Assembly: GCA_964035575.1 (NCBI GenBank)
Contig: OZ037874.1
Location: forward strand, 1,240,001-1,304,000
Length of the DNA stretch: 64,000 nt
Reading direction: 5' to 3'
From: Rhynchopus sp. YZ270_cl-10
Lineage: Eukaryota; Euglenozoa; Diplonemea; Diplonemida; Diplonemidae
Under the pieces are notes generated by a model. That model was not told the origin of the DNA. It searched no databases and saw only the letters and a list, made by a program, of their open reading frames with translations. Every line of letters begins with the position of its first letter. Position 1 is the stretch's first letter. The position numbers were made by a program, and so were the translations under genes. Positions 41,685 to 51,735 of the stretch are shown piece after piece.

Positions 41685-42776
41685 ATGGACATCACAGGAC
41701 ACTTCGAGTCTGCAAGCTGTGTGATAGAAGTGGACGGGAGCGACACCCTTGCACAGGTGAAGGGGAAGCTTGTTGCGGAGCTTGGCGTGCCAAGTGCTCG
41801 GCATGTTGGTGTGCGGATGAGAGGCGGTGGCGACATCGGCAACGACAACTTACGCATCTGCGACACGGAGATGGATGAGGGATGTGCTGTTGAGCTGTAC
41901 TGCACTGGTGCCAACATCACTCCTGGGTTGCTGCCACAGTCGAATGACACATACTCCCTCACACTGTCGCCGTGTGATAGGTACCTTGCAGACATGCGGG
42001 GCGCTGATAGTGTGGTTATCTTTGACACGGAAACACATGAGTGTCTGTGTCGTTTCCCTGCAGAAGCAGTCTCTTCCCCATCCTTCTCACCGTGCAGTGA
42101 GTGGATCTCATCCGTCAACGAGGGGAAGCAGTGTGCTGAAGTTCATGACGTGAAGACAGGTGCATTGAAGCACTCCTTTGGAGGTGACGGCGATGTGAGA
42201 AAGACCACGGCATGGTCACCATGTGGAACAAAGCTGTTGTCGTGCTGCAGGAAGGGTTTGCAGGTGTGGGACATTGCAACAGGCGTTGTTGTGCAGGAAT
42301 GGAGCCACATTGTGGATGGTGAGTACGTCATGGTTGTGGCCGGAGACAAGGTGGCGATGTTTGTAAACCTTAACAGGAGTGCCTGCGTAACTGTCTGGGA
42401 CTACACGACAGGGGTGGAGGTATTTGTTCTCACGTGCCCTTTTGCTGTCGAATATGTGGCTCTGACACAAAACGAGCGTTTCATTGCAGCGTGTTGCACC
42501 AACTCTGTGCATGTCTGGAACATTGAAACAGGTGAATGTGTATTCGAAGACCTCTCAGAAAACTGCTGGACTGATGTTGCTGTGTCGGACGACATTGTTG
42601 CTGCCTACACTTCTGAGGTCTTGGTCTTGTGGTCCATCTCAACAGGGGAACAACTACTGAACCGTGAAATTAGGGACGCCGATTCTTACGGTCTTGCGAT
42701 CAGCAGCTGTGGTGGTGTGGTGATGTACGGAGGCAATGAAGGTGTTGAGATTGTTGACATCTCACACCTGTCTTGA
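41685..42776 (+). CDS. Ubl/seven-bladed propeller protein, copy G
   Basis: 363 residues. Only 172 bases separate it from copy F. The 3' flank of F is joined within ACCACACAG to the last part of the family leader, so G lacks the MDEDTS region. It shares the first-blade sequence (RGADSVVIFD) with F but the rest with H (LPQSNDTY, DGEYVMVVAGDK, ALTQNERF). A three-residue shorter loop (RDADSY) precedes the last blade. The start is the conserved MDITGH; the longer upstream frame reads the 3' spacer of F and is not counted. Confidence 0.92.
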   Translation: MDITGHFESASCVIEVDGSDTLAQVKGKLVAELGVPSARHVGVRMRGGGDIGNDNLRICDTEMDEGCAVELYCTGANITPGLLPQSNDTYSLTLSPCDRYLADMRGADSVVIFDTETHECLCRFPAEAVSSPSFSPCSEWISSVNEGKQCAEVHDVKTGALKHSFGGDGDVRKTTAWSPCGTKLLSCCRKGLQVWDIATGVVVQEWSHIVDGEYVMVVAGDKVAMFVNLNRSACVTVWDYTTGVEVFVLTCPFAVEYVALTQNERFIAACCTNSVHVWNIETGECVFEDLSENCWTDVAVSDDIVAAYTSEVLVLWSISTGEQLLNREIRDADSYGLAISSCGGVVMYGGNEGVEIVDISHLS

Positions 42777-43452
42777 ACGCACTTCCACAACGGAAAGGTG
42801 CCATCCTCATTTTTGCTTCCCTTTCCTGCACCTTGCCTGGGTAACTCCATGCAGGAAGATACGTGAAGATCGATGGATGCACATGTCTCTCGTTGTGGGA
42901 GTGTGTTTGATTTTTTGTGGGATTGGGTCCCACATACAAATATCTATCATTTATATTATATACCACTGCAGGCAGACCTAGTGCGGTTGTAACCCTGCAA
43001 GAGAAAACCGTCTCCCTCCCCCCTTAGCGGATTTGGTTATGTACGAGTATGCAATACGTTTGGAAATGAAAGACGCTTTCTTCAGTTGCCATGAGTCTTC
43101 CCGTTTTCTCCTTCCCCCTTTTTGTGCTCGGGACTTTTGGGGTTTGACAAAGAAAAAGACAACTAAGAAGAAAACTACAGAGGGGGCATCTGACTTTAGT
43201 GCGGACTTTTTTCGCCAGGGCGTTTTAAAATGACAAAAGTGCTGTGTGATTTACCTGGGGTACGGACGAGGATGGATGCGATCAACAAACAACAAACAAC
43301 GAATAAACAAAGAAGGGGGGGTATTTCATTTTGTCTCTACAGTCACCCTCACCTCTTTCCACAGCCCCAGCCCCCGGACCCTGGCTCGAATATTCAGCAG
43401 GTCTGTATTACTTAAGCATTCATTGGTGAGAACAGCTGTTGTGCACTCTGAC
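42777..43452 (+). other. Spacer between propeller copies G and H
   Basis: The conserved 3' flank, an insertion sharing a TGTGGGA.TGGGTCCCACATAC block with the reverse strand near 8840, R3 at 43023-43110, then the shared upstream block of the family. Confidence 0.6.
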
Positions 43453-43616
43453 ATGGATGAGGACACCTCACGCAGCTCTGTGGAAAGCCTTGACGCCCTC
43501 TTCGCATCAAGAGCTTATCGCAGCCTGCTCGCACAATCAAAGACCACCAACCCTTGCCTTTCACAACATCCCCACACACCTCTCCCCACAGAAAGAGCAG
43601 AGTTACTCCCTTGAAC
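43453..43616 (+). other. Conserved leader with MDEDTS open frame, copy H
   Basis: As in copies C and D, but AAAGAGCAG replaces AACAG before AGTTACTCCC. The alternative upstream ATG is therefore out of frame with the Ubl, which is the main argument for starting all copies at MDITGH. Confidence 0.6.
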
Positions 43617-44711
43617 ATGGACATCACAGGACACTTCGAGTCTGCAAGCTGTGTGATAGAAGTGGACGGGAGCGACACCCTTGCACAGGTGAAGGGGAAG
43701 CTTCTTGCTGAGCTCGGCGTGCCAAGTGTTCGGCATGTTGGTGTGCGGATGAGAGGCGGTGGCGACATCGGCAACGACAACTTGCGCATCTGCGACACGG
43801 AGATGGATGAGGGATGTGCCGTTGAGCTGTACTGCACTGGTGCCAACATCACTCCTGGGTTGCTGCCACAGTCGAATGACACATACTCCCTCACACTCTC
43901 GCCGTGTGATAGGTACCTTGCAGAGATGCGTGGCGATAATGGTGTGGTTATCTTTGACACGGAAACACATGAGTGTCTGTGTCGTTTCCCTGCAGAAGCA
44001 GTCTGTTCCCCATCCTTCTCACCGTGCAGTGAGTGGATCTCATCCGTCAACGAGGGGAAGCAGTGTGCTGAAGTTCATGACGTGAAGACAGGTGCATTGA
44101 AGCACTCTTTTGGAGGTGTCGGCGATGTGAGAAAGACAACTGCATGGTCACCATGTGGAACAAAGCTGTTGTCGTGCTGCAAGAATGGTTTGCAGGTGTG
44201 GGACATTGCAACAGGCGTTGTTGTGCAGGAATGGAGCCACATTGTGGATGGTGAGTACGTCATGGTTGTGGCCGGAGACAAGGTGGCGATGTTTGTAAAC
44301 CTTAACAGGAGTGCCTGCGTAACTGTCTGGGACTACACGAGAGGGGTGGAGGTATTTGTTCTCACGTGCCCTTCTGCTGTCGAATATGTGGCTCTGACAC
44401 AAAACGAGCGTTTCATTGCAGCGTGTTGCACCAACTCTGTGCATGTCTGGAACATTGAAACAGGTGAATGTGTATTCGAAGACCTCTCAGAAAACTGCTG
44501 GACTGATGTTGCTGTGTCGGACGACATTGTTGCTGTCTACACTTCTGAGGTCTTGGTCTTGTGGTCCATCTCAACAGGGGAACAACTACTGAACCGTGAA
44601 ATTAGGGCCAACGCCGATTCTTACGGTGCCGCGATCAGCAGCTGTGGTGGTGTGGTGATGTACGGAGGCCATGAGGGTGTTGAGATTGTTGACATCTCGC
44701 ACCTGTCTTGA
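43617..44711 (+). CDS. Ubl/seven-bladed propeller protein, copy H
   Basis: 364 residues. Ubl with VPSVRHVGV; blades 2-6 close to copy G. Distinctive: AEAVCSPSF, GGVGDVRKTTAW, CKNGLQVWD, YTRGVEVF (Thr to Arg beside a WD signature), DIVAVYTS and RANADSYGAAISS. It is the last copy of the downstream cluster. The 3' flank is followed by a shortened spacer running into the next gene's promoter region. Confidence 0.92.
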   Translation: MDITGHFESASCVIEVDGSDTLAQVKGKLLAELGVPSVRHVGVRMRGGGDIGNDNLRICDTEMDEGCAVELYCTGANITPGLLPQSNDTYSLTLSPCDRYLAEMRGDNGVVIFDTETHECLCRFPAEAVCSPSFSPCSEWISSVNEGKQCAEVHDVKTGALKHSFGGVGDVRKTTAWSPCGTKLLSCCKNGLQVWDIATGVVVQEWSHIVDGEYVMVVAGDKVAMFVNLNRSACVTVWDYTRGVEVFVLTCPSAVEYVALTQNERFIAACCTNSVHVWNIETGECVFEDLSENCWTDVAVSDDIVAVYTSEVLVLWSISTGEQLLNREIRANADSYGAAISSCGGVVMYGGHEGVEIVDISHLS

Positions 44712-45153
44712 ACGCATTCCCCGTACGGAAGCTGCCATCCTCATTTTTGCTTCCCTTTCCTGCACCTTGCCTGGGTAACTCCATGCAGGAAGATACGTGA
44801 AGATCGATGGATGCACATGTCTCTCGTTTCGGGAGTGGGTTTTGGCAATGGAGACCACACCTTGTCGCACACACTGACCACACCTACCACTGTGTGAGGA
44901 CCTCCAACTGGGCGAGGAGATATCTTTCAACCTTCCCACAAAGAACGCTTCTGTATCAAGAAGTGTTCTCAATAATAAAAAGACAGTCTTTTCGCTGCAA
45001 GACAAGACGATCCTCCTACCCTTATATTTCGCTTCTCCTCTACATCCACCCTCAACATTCCCCACCCCCTCCCTCCCTGAGGCTCCCTCCCCACCTAATA
45101 GCAGACCAAACACCTCTTTTTGCCTCATTTTTTTATTTTTGAAAATTTGAAAA
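44712..45153 (+). other. Spacer and leader between propeller copy H and the helical-protein gene
   Basis: The propeller 3' spacer to about 45000, then C/T-rich leader sequence (CCCCACCCCCTCCCTCCCTG) typical of the upstream regions here. Confidence 0.55.
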
Positions 45154-45663
45154 ATGAAAATCCTTCGCCCACTCTCCATATTGCAAGCCTTCTCTATGAG
45201 AGAACATGCTGTCCAGCACCGTCGTATATTACAGCGTTTGGAGGTGCACAGCACGAAGCTGGAGATATACAATACACGCATGAAGGAGCTGGCGGAAACC
45301 TACGCAAAGGCCCCTGAAGACGAGCGGCTCATAATACGCCAGAACTTCGCCAAAATGAAAGGCGGGGCGCACTTGATGTACCCCCTGAAGCAGGAGGCCA
45401 TCGAGGAGTTTGTCCTCAGCTGCCCACGTATTCATGAGCTTCTTCGGAGCTGTGTGCACCCCTGTACTTCGTATTACATGCCGTCGGCGACAACGCGTTT
45501 GCAGATCTTCTTTGACGTGCTCCGCGAACAGCCGGAACAACGCAAACGAGAAATTCTGCGGAGCGAAGGGGTCGAGATCGATGCGATGCTTGACGCATGG
45601 GAGAGCCTGGAGGAATATCTTGTGCAGCGTGTATCGCCGTTGCAGTTGGAGCCATTGTATTAA
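45154..45663 (+). CDS. Small helical protein of unknown function
   Basis: 169 residues, predominantly helical, with a likely short coiled coil at about residues 25-60 (RRILQRLEVHSTKLEIYNTR). A conserved-looking centre (GGAHLMYPLKQEAIEEF) is followed by cysteines at CPRIHELLRSC. No signal peptide or membrane span. I do not recognise the family. The start is the first ATG after a T/A-rich leader. M1 begins 45 bases after the stop and M2 216 bases after it. Confidence 0.65.
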   Translation: MKILRPLSILQAFSMREHAVQHRRILQRLEVHSTKLEIYNTRMKELAETYAKAPEDERLIIRQNFAKMKGGAHLMYPLKQEAIEEFVLSCPRIHELLRSCVHPCTSYYMPSATTRLQIFFDVLREQPEQRKREILRSEGVEIDAMLDAWESLEEYLVQRVSPLQLEPLY

Positions 45664-45707
45664 GTGAGCAGGGATTTTGGGGTACAGGGTACCACGCTGA
45701 TAGGTTC

Positions 45708-45750
45708 ACCTAATATATAAGTATGAGAGGCTTAGGTTCATCTTTTTAAC
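45708..45750 (+). repeat. M1 hairpin motif
   Basis: ACCTAATATATAAG, TATGAGAG, GCTTAGG, then TTCATCTTTTTAAC. Stem CTAA / TTAG with an inner TAAG / CTTA option. Confidence 0.6.
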
Positions 45751-45878
45751 TCTTTTTTTATGCTATGGTCTGGACAGGCGATGTTGTCTGTTTTCTGTTC
45801 TGTTATGGAGGGGGGGGAGGTGGGTGGGAGGGTGGGTGTATGGGGGTATTGATAAGTGAACGAAAAAATAAAATGTAT

Positions 45879-45935
45879 ATAGTGGAGTTCATCCTCGGGT
45901 GTCTACACTATTACAACCAAGTTTTCAAATAAAAT
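45879..45935 (+). repeat. M2 hairpin motif with AATAAA
   Basis: TAGTGGAGTTCATCCTCGGG, then TGTCTACACTATTACAACC, then AAGTTTTCAAATAAAATG. Confidence 0.7.
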
Positions 45936-46554
45936 GAAAAGTTTTTTTTTTAAAGTTACATAATCTGTCCGTCACGATACGCCGTATCGTGCCCAGAGGG
46001 AGGTTTTTTTGTTTTGTGATGTGTGTTTAGAGTACATTCGTCTTTGGTGAGAAAAAAAGGCAGGTCACAAATAAAAAGGGGGGGGGGGGAGAAAAAGAAG
46101 CGTTGTGCCAAGAGAGTTGTTGCTCCGTGGTACGTCACCACCCCCTACCACCTTTTTCCAAACTCCTTCCCCAAAACTGCTTTTCTCGAACGAATAAAAA
46201 AAAAGGTTTTTTTTTTTTAGAATTCCGTAAACACCATCATTTTTTTTTTGGCAATGTTTCCCTCGGAGCTGAATAGGTTTTTTGAACATCATTTGTGTAT
46301 TCTTTCTACGGTACGGGAAAGTCATGAGGTTTCCTTTTTACATCTTCTGTTGTAGGCCGCAGGGTAGTGCTTTCATCCGGATGGCTAGCATCGTATGTGG
46401 GTCACCTGCGATATCCACCATTGCTCATGCTCGAACACTACATTGTATACCAAAAATTGCGAACTCCGGCTGGGTAAATGATCCATCATCCCTGACAACA
46501 ATCTTGTGGAAACCAGCGCAGCCGATGCTTGCGCGATAACGAATATGACCCAAA

Positions 46555-46605
46555 AGATGACCAAAACATAAGAGGATTTAGGAGCATCTTATAAACTTTT
46601 CTTCA
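46555..46605 (+). repeat. M1 motif, weak stem
   Basis: AAGATGACCAAAACATAAG, AGGATTTAGG, then AGCATCTTATAAACTTTTC. It is preceded by GCGATAACGAATATGA, as at 23063. Confidence 0.55.
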
Positions 46606-46730
46606 TTCTTTTGAATGTGCGTGCAAGTTTTCTCTTTGAAATGGTATATGACATTAGCTTCCCACCTCTCCAGCACACTACCTGACCAACCACAGAACCC
46701 CCCCTTCCCCCCTCCTCCTCCTCCTCCCCC

Positions 46731-49127
46731 ATGGAACCTTCGGAGACAGTTGAAGACCAGGTTCTATTATGTGAAACATGTGAGCATCTTGGGCCCAAGC
46801 TTGTTGCGTATGTGGACAGCTGTGGTGCGATCGATGCCGCTCAGTTTTATGGGCACATCCCAAGCGCGGATGTGCGTGAAGGGGTGGAGGAGTTTGTGTC
46901 GCGGATGCTGGGTGCGGACCACAGCTATGCGAGGAAAGGGGAGAGGTGGGTCGTGCCCTTTGACAGCCACCGCATTGTGCACACTGTTCGCTTTCTTGGC
47001 ACAGCGTGCGCCGCGTTTTTATACTCCTTCACCCTCCCTGACCTCTGTGCCCGCGGCTTCGTCCGCCCCTTCACAATCATTGTCGTCACCCAAGACGCAG
47101 GCAAGCTGCTATCATACTACAAAAGGCTAAAGGCGTGGCTCTCCGATTCGGTCGCCCTCCTGAAGGCGGCATCGTTTTCCTATTTTTTGTCCAGAGCAAA
47201 ACATATCTCGCAGGCAAGCGAATCCATCATCGCCTTTTATGAATCCAAAAAAGGGGTTCCTGTGTACCTCCGTAAGGCGTTTTCACCGTTGTTTGGGGTG
47301 ACCGAAGATACCGGGAGGGATCAGAGAGTGGACGGCAATGGGGGGATACCTACTCCGATAGCGGCTCCGAGTGTGGTGCTCTCTGATGAGGCGGCGATGG
47401 CGGAAATAGTCAAATTTGTGGGCCAGCTTGCGAGCGAATGCAAAATGCTTGATGCGATGACGACATCGCTGCGCAACTCTGCTTTGGTAGGCTCCATAAC
47501 GCTCATCAAGCTTGGCGGCGACGGTTTAGGACACACCAAGCCTGTCCCCGACCTCTCTGCCACAGTTTCTTCCGAAGCCGCATCCGGTGCTGGAACCGAG
47601 ACTTCAACCGGAACAATCGTCACCGATGGGCACGAAGGGCTAACCCATTTATCTCTTCAAGGCTGGGTCGCCTTTTTGCTGTCCTTCATAAAAAAAACCC
47701 CGTCGCCTACCCCACTCCGCTCCATCGAAAAATGGCTTGGGACCAGACCTTGGCATCGTTCTTTGACGAAATTGGTTCTTTGTCTTCAGGTTCTTGACAA
47801 ACACCCAATGCACTTGTACTTAGCGGAATTGGATAACCTCTCATTCCTCCCTCCCCCTGGGCATGCACGACAGGAGGAGGCTGGAAGCCCAGAGAAGCGA
47901 CGTGGCGGGGAGAAGGAAGGAGGGGGAGGATGGGGTGTGAGGAATGTGTTTCTCCTCTTTGGGACCTTCTACGCGCTGTGCCCGCAGCGGCTTCTGGAGG
48001 TTGCCGGCGGGGCCTCCACAGAAGCGCACCTCGCCTCCCTCAAACACCCCGGCTACCACCCACACGCCCCAACCCTCACTTCACCCTACGCCTTCGCCTC
48101 CCAGGCTGCCTCCCACGCATCGTATATGGGTTTGGTATCATTCTTCGGGTCTCTACGGGAAAAAGATGCCAGAGGTTTGATGTACTCTTTGTTAAGGGGC
48201 AGGCCGGTGTTTGTATTAGGTGCATATGAAGGAAACAACGAGATGGATCGGTCATGTGTCCGAGGAGCTGTTGCATTATTAAGCATTTTTGTCCCTTCAT
48301 GCAGGGTGATAGAGGAAAGACGGCATGTGGATGAGGGTTATGCACAGCAAGGGGTGTACAACGCGGTGCGGGTAGTGCCTTATACGGTGACCGGTGTACA
48401 GCTGTCGCATATGAATGAGCTTCGCCTCTGTGGGATTGCGTCGCGTGAACAGCTTCCACTGAACGCAGAAAAGTACTGTTCGGTTCTTAACATTGAAACC
48501 AAGGAGTACATCGGGATTGACTACCGTTCTCCTCCGTCAGGGCGGGATTCTCTAGCGGGTGGTCCTGTTGTTCCGGAGGCGCCGATTCCGGAGAAGGAGA
48601 GATCGTGCCATTCGTATACTACGGGGTGTATTGAGGAGCTGATTGGAAAGCATAAAAAATGGCCGTCGGATAGCGCAATGTTTCACGCCTTTCAGGCGAT
48701 TTGCTTGAAGCTGGCGTTGAGGGCGTCGTTGATTTTAAATTCGTTGTTGGTTGAGCAAGGGGCAGGAGCGGGAGGAACCGCGCAACCCCCTGCAAAAAGC
48801 CTCTCCTCCATCTGCACCCCAGCGATGGTGTCGAAGCTGATGGGGTTTGCGGTGCCCGAATGCGACGTTGGCATCCTCGACTACCTAGTCCGACTCCTGG
48901 CAGAGGCCAGCATCTACGTCGCGGGAAGCTCCGGGGCGCTGCGTCCAGAAGACCTCCTTCACCTCAGCGGCTCTCATATGTCTGAACTCGCGAGTGGAGC
49001 AGGAGGCGGGGGGGGCAGGGTGGTGTCCCCCACAATGGGTGGTGGGGGTGGAGGAGGTGGAGGAAGTGGCGGTGGGCCCGCCCAAGCAGCGTTTCCAGTA
49101 ATGAGGTTGGATGTGAAACCTCCGTAA
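46731..49127 (+). CDS. Folliculin/SMCR8-like DENN-module protein
   Basis: 798 residues, one exon. Residues about 80-150 contain FLYSFTLPDLCARGFVRPF, the longin signature shared by folliculin and SMCR8, followed by a helix-rich stretch. Residues about 463-600 (GLVSFFGSLREKDARGLMYS, GRPVFVLGAYEG, AVALLSIFVPSC, LRLCGIAS, YCSVLNIET) match the C-terminal DENN part. A low-complexity Arg/Gly insert lies near 385-400 and a glycine tail at 755-783. In animals and fungi these proteins act in complexes that control Rag or Rab GTPases at lysosomes. The arginine finger cannot be assigned by eye, and folliculin versus SMCR8 is undecided. M1 and M2 follow at 139 and 244 bases. Confidence 0.7.
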   Translation: MEPSETVEDQVLLCETCEHLGPKLVAYVDSCGAIDAAQFYGHIPSADVREGVEEFVSRMLGADHSYARKGERWVVPFDSHRIVHTVRFLGTACAAFLYSFTLPDLCARGFVRPFTIIVVTQDAGKLLSYYKRLKAWLSDSVALLKAASFSYFLSRAKHISQASESIIAFYESKKGVPVYLRKAFSPLFGVTEDTGRDQRVDGNGGIPTPIAAPSVVLSDEAAMAEIVKFVGQLASECKMLDAMTTSLRNSALVGSITLIKLGGDGLGHTKPVPDLSATVSSEAASGAGTETSTGTIVTDGHEGLTHLSLQGWVAFLLSFIKKTPSPTPLRSIEKWLGTRPWHRSLTKLVLCLQVLDKHPMHLYLAELDNLSFLPPPGHARQEEAGSPEKRRGGEKEGGGGWGVRNVFLLFGTFYALCPQRLLEVAGGASTEAHLASLKHPGYHPHAPTLTSPYAFASQAASHASYMGLVSFFGSLREKDARGLMYSLLRGRPVFVLGAYEGNNEMDRSCVRGAVALLSIFVPSCRVIEERRHVDEGYAQQGVYNAVRVVPYTVTGVQLSHMNELRLCGIASREQLPLNAEKYCSVLNIETKEYIGIDYRSPPSGRDSLAGGPVVPEAPIPEKERSCHSYTTGCIEELIGKHKKWPSDSAMFHAFQAICLKLALRASLILNSLLVEQGAGAGGTAQPPAKSLSSICTPAMVSKLMGFAVPECDVGILDYLVRLLAEASIYVAGSSGALRPEDLLHLSGSHMSELASGAGGGGGRVVSPTMGGGGGGGGGSGGGPAQAAFPVMRLDVKPP

Positions 49128-49265
49128 AAATTTTTTTTTTGTGTTTTTTTTATTGGAGTGGAGTGAAGTGGGTGGGGGGTGGGGGGAAATGGGGAGGGGG
49201 GAAGAGTTAGTATTGGTCGCGTTTTTTTATCTTGTGTATTGTATGTTTCTTGTGTATAGTTTTCT

Positions 49266-49315
49266 GAGGTGACTAAGTGAAGAGAGGCGTAGGGGTCATC
49301 TTATAAACTTTTCTT
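49266..49315 (+). repeat. M1 hairpin motif
   Basis: AGGTGACTAAGTGAAGAGAG, GCGTAGGGG, then TCATCTTATAAACTTTTC. The stem is partly decayed. Confidence 0.65.
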
Positions 49316-49370
49316 TTGTTTTATTTTCACTGTAACCTACCCTAGGTAAGCGTTACGCTGCTTTAAAAAG

Positions 49371-49425
49371 AATAGTGGAGCACACTTCAAGGGGTAACTA
49401 CACTACAACCAAGTTTTCAAAAAAA
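49371..49425 (+). repeat. M2 hairpin motif
   Basis: TAGTGGAGCACACTTC, then AAGGGGTAACTACACTACAA, then CCAAGTTTTC and poly(A). Confidence 0.6.
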
Positions 49426-50672
49426 GAAAAAAAAAATTATATTGGCGCTGGTCTCCGCAGATCTTTAAAACGTTAGGGGTAATATGCTAGTCTGGAGCAT
49501 CTTTTCCCTAAATTGGGCGTAAAATTCGCTTTTTCGTTTGATATAACGTTGTGCATAATGTTATAACGTTTTTTTGAAAAAAAACATAACGGAAAAACGA
49601 TCACGACCTATGTATTTGGTGTGATGCATGGGGTACGACAACCCACGGGAAAACCACCGACAATCGGTTAGGGTTATCACACCATGTATGTCTTTCCCCC
49701 CCCTTTTTCCCCCTCTTTTTTTTTTGTTAGAAACATTCGTTTTTTCCCTCGTGTGGAGTGCACCCTTTATTGATACAGTATTATTGAAAGTGTTGAAAGC
49801 AAGCGACATATTCAGTAGTTACATTTTTTTTTTTTGGCTTGGAATTTGTGTAGTAAAATGTGAACAGACCAAAAGGATATAACCCCCTCCCCTCCCCTCC
49901 CCTTCTCCCAGTGATCTAAAATACGTGGCAAAATACGGGCTGCTGACCTTCCAGTCCTAGGTCAGGTGCTGATCCGCACGCACAGGGACGCTTCTACGAG
50001 GATGCTCTCTCGTCCACGAAGGCATGCTCCTGGCGTTGAATGAGCCCACGATATGTGACCAGCGAAGAGCATGGTGTACACTGTCCAGACTATTCGATGT
50101 AGCGACGCCTCTACTGGGTTTGCGGAAGCGATCTCCTCACCCACAATGACGTGAGACCGCATGCAAATGGGCACCACGCAGCGAGCCAGCTCTGTTGTTG
50201 TAGAGGGTGGGGACAGTAGCCAGAGGGATGTGGACTTTGCGCTGCTCTCGGCGAACGTTTCTTGGTGTCCCCATGACCCCTCCCCGAGGATCCACCGCTT
50301 CCCAGTATGAGGCCCTGTTGTGATGCCTCACCACAGCTGTCTTTCTTTTCTGCTGCAGCTCCCGCAGCCTGCCTCAGCCAACGACGCATTCAGCCCTAAG
50401 TCTAAGACTACTATTTAGATTTTATTTTAGTTTTCTCCGCCATTTTTTTTCTTTTAAATTTCAAAATTATCTCAACAATGGCCGGAAGGTTACGCGCTAT
50501 TAGTTCTTTTAATAAAACTACCCGAAAACCTCCCAAATACAGCAACACACATTTTTTTTTTCACACATACCCAACAAAACTTATCAAAACAAAACCTTTA
50601 AACACTAACCAACAACCAACAACCAACACCCTTTTTGTTTTTTTCACAAAACCCCTTTTCCCCCCCAACAAA

Positions 50673-51512
50673 ATGAGCATGGAAGCAGGCCAGTTCGGCC
50701 CCCTTGTCGGTGGCGCAATTGCGCAGGGAGCTGAGGTGCTTGCATTTGGACATCTCCTTGACCGTGTCAAGGTGGAGCAGCAGGTGCAGATGAAGCCGGC
50801 ACGCGCTGTGCTGTCCTCGATGTACCGCCGCGGCGGGATGGCCGAGCTGTACAAAGGCATGGGGTACAACCTGACCCAGGCGCTCTTGAAGGGAGGGTCT
50901 AGATGGTGTGTCGTCGGCGGGTCCGACGCCATTGTCAGCGCCGCAATCACACCGGCACAGAGGAAGCAACGCCCTGTCCTCTTCAACGGGCTTGTCGGAA
51001 CCCTTGCAGGACTTCTCGAGACTACCTTTGTGTCGTGCCCTCTTGAGTCCGTCAAAATCGCCGAAATGACCGGAGGAGCCCACGCTGCGTACAAAAGAGA
51101 GGGCGCGAGGATGCTGTGGAACGGATGGACCTCCCAGGTTGTCAAGCAGGTGATCACCTGGTGCACCTTCCTCATGGCATTCGAGCACGTACGCCAGTTG
51201 ACGTACAAGATGAAGGGCAGCACGCAGCTTGAGATGAGCGACAAAGTGATGATCGGGGTGGGCACCGGAGCTATCTCCACATTCGTTCAGGCACCCGCTG
51301 ATTTGGCGAAGACGCTGTCGCAGACGTCTGCCGAGGCAACCAAGACGGGACGTGGCATGTACTCCACCCTCTCCTGGGTCGTACGCAACAAAGGACCCTC
51401 CGCACTGTTCGCTGGTATGTCCACCAAGCTCATCCGTCACTGCAGCACCGCCACTATCATGCTTGTCACGATGGACCACCTGAACTGCCTGCCCGAAGGG
51501 ATGAAACTCTAA
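50673..51512 (+). CDS. Mitochondrial carrier family (SLC25) transporter
   Basis: 279 residues in three repeats of about 90. The carrier signature Px[DE]xx[KR] is seen as LLDRVK (28-33, Pro replaced by Leu), PLESVK in the second repeat and PADLAK in the third. GG/GxxxG helices and RGGMAELYKGMGYN and RMLWNGWTSQV matrix segments follow each. It should lie in the inner membrane of a mitochondrion or mitochondrion-related organelle. The substrate cannot be read from sequence; tricarboxylate and related carriers are the nearest impression. An ATG at 50478 in the same frame would add 65 residues, but that stretch has the A/C/T-rich composition of the local leaders, so MSMEAG was chosen. M1 follows 176 bases after the stop. 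Confidence 0.92.
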   Translation: MSMEAGQFGPLVGGAIAQGAEVLAFGHLLDRVKVEQQVQMKPARAVLSSMYRRGGMAELYKGMGYNLTQALLKGGSRWCVVGGSDAIVSAAITPAQRKQRPVLFNGLVGTLAGLLETTFVSCPLESVKIAEMTGGAHAAYKREGARMLWNGWTSQVVKQVITWCTFLMAFEHVRQLTYKMKGSTQLEMSDKVMIGVGTGAISTFVQAPADLAKTLSQTSAEATKTGRGMYSTLSWVVRNKGPSALFAGMSTKLIRHCSTATIMLVTMDHLNCLPEGMKL

Positions 51513-51687
51513 GAAAAAAAAAAAGATTTTTTAAAAAAATATTACAATATTTCTGCAAGTCAGTGAGAAAGGGGAGGGGGGGTCGGGGGAGAGGAGCGTG
51601 GTTCTGAAGGAGGTAGTTCAAGAGGAAGAAGAATGTATTGTATGACACTGTTATGGTGGCTGAGAAAAAAAAGGAGGATTCTTTTGT

Positions 51688-51735
51688 TGGTTGACTAAGC
51701 ACGAGAAGGCTTAGGGTCAATCTTATAAACTATCT
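51688..51735 (+). repeat. M1 hairpin motif
   Basis: GGTTGACTAAGC, ACGAGAAG, GCTTAGG, then GTCAATCTTATAAACTATC. The full stem CTAAGC / GCTTAG is intact. Confidence 0.7.

Larger units (their letters stand above)
45664..46730 (+). other. Intergenic with M1, M2, M1
   Basis: M1 (45708-45750), M2 (45879-45935), a second M1 (46555-46605) 126 bases before the next ATG, and a C-rich leader. Nothing else recognised. Confidence 0.6.
49128..50672 (+). other. Intergenic with M1, M2 and a GC-rich island
   Basis: M1 at 49266-49315, M2 at 49371-49425, AT-rich DNA to 49905. A GC-rich island at 49920-50400 carries a minus-strand open frame (49962-50177) without known relatives. Then comes a long A/C-rich leader of the carrier gene. 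Confidence 0.5.

Noticed and set aside
49962-50177. Minus-strand open frame in a GC-rich island
   Set aside because: 71 codons, no family resemblance, no leader or M1 nearby. GC-rich DNA keeps frames open by chance.
50478-50672. N-terminal 65-residue extension of the carrier, as a possible targeting peptide
   Set aside because: Its composition matches local untranslated leaders, and carriers rarely need a cleavable presequence. Not fully excluded.
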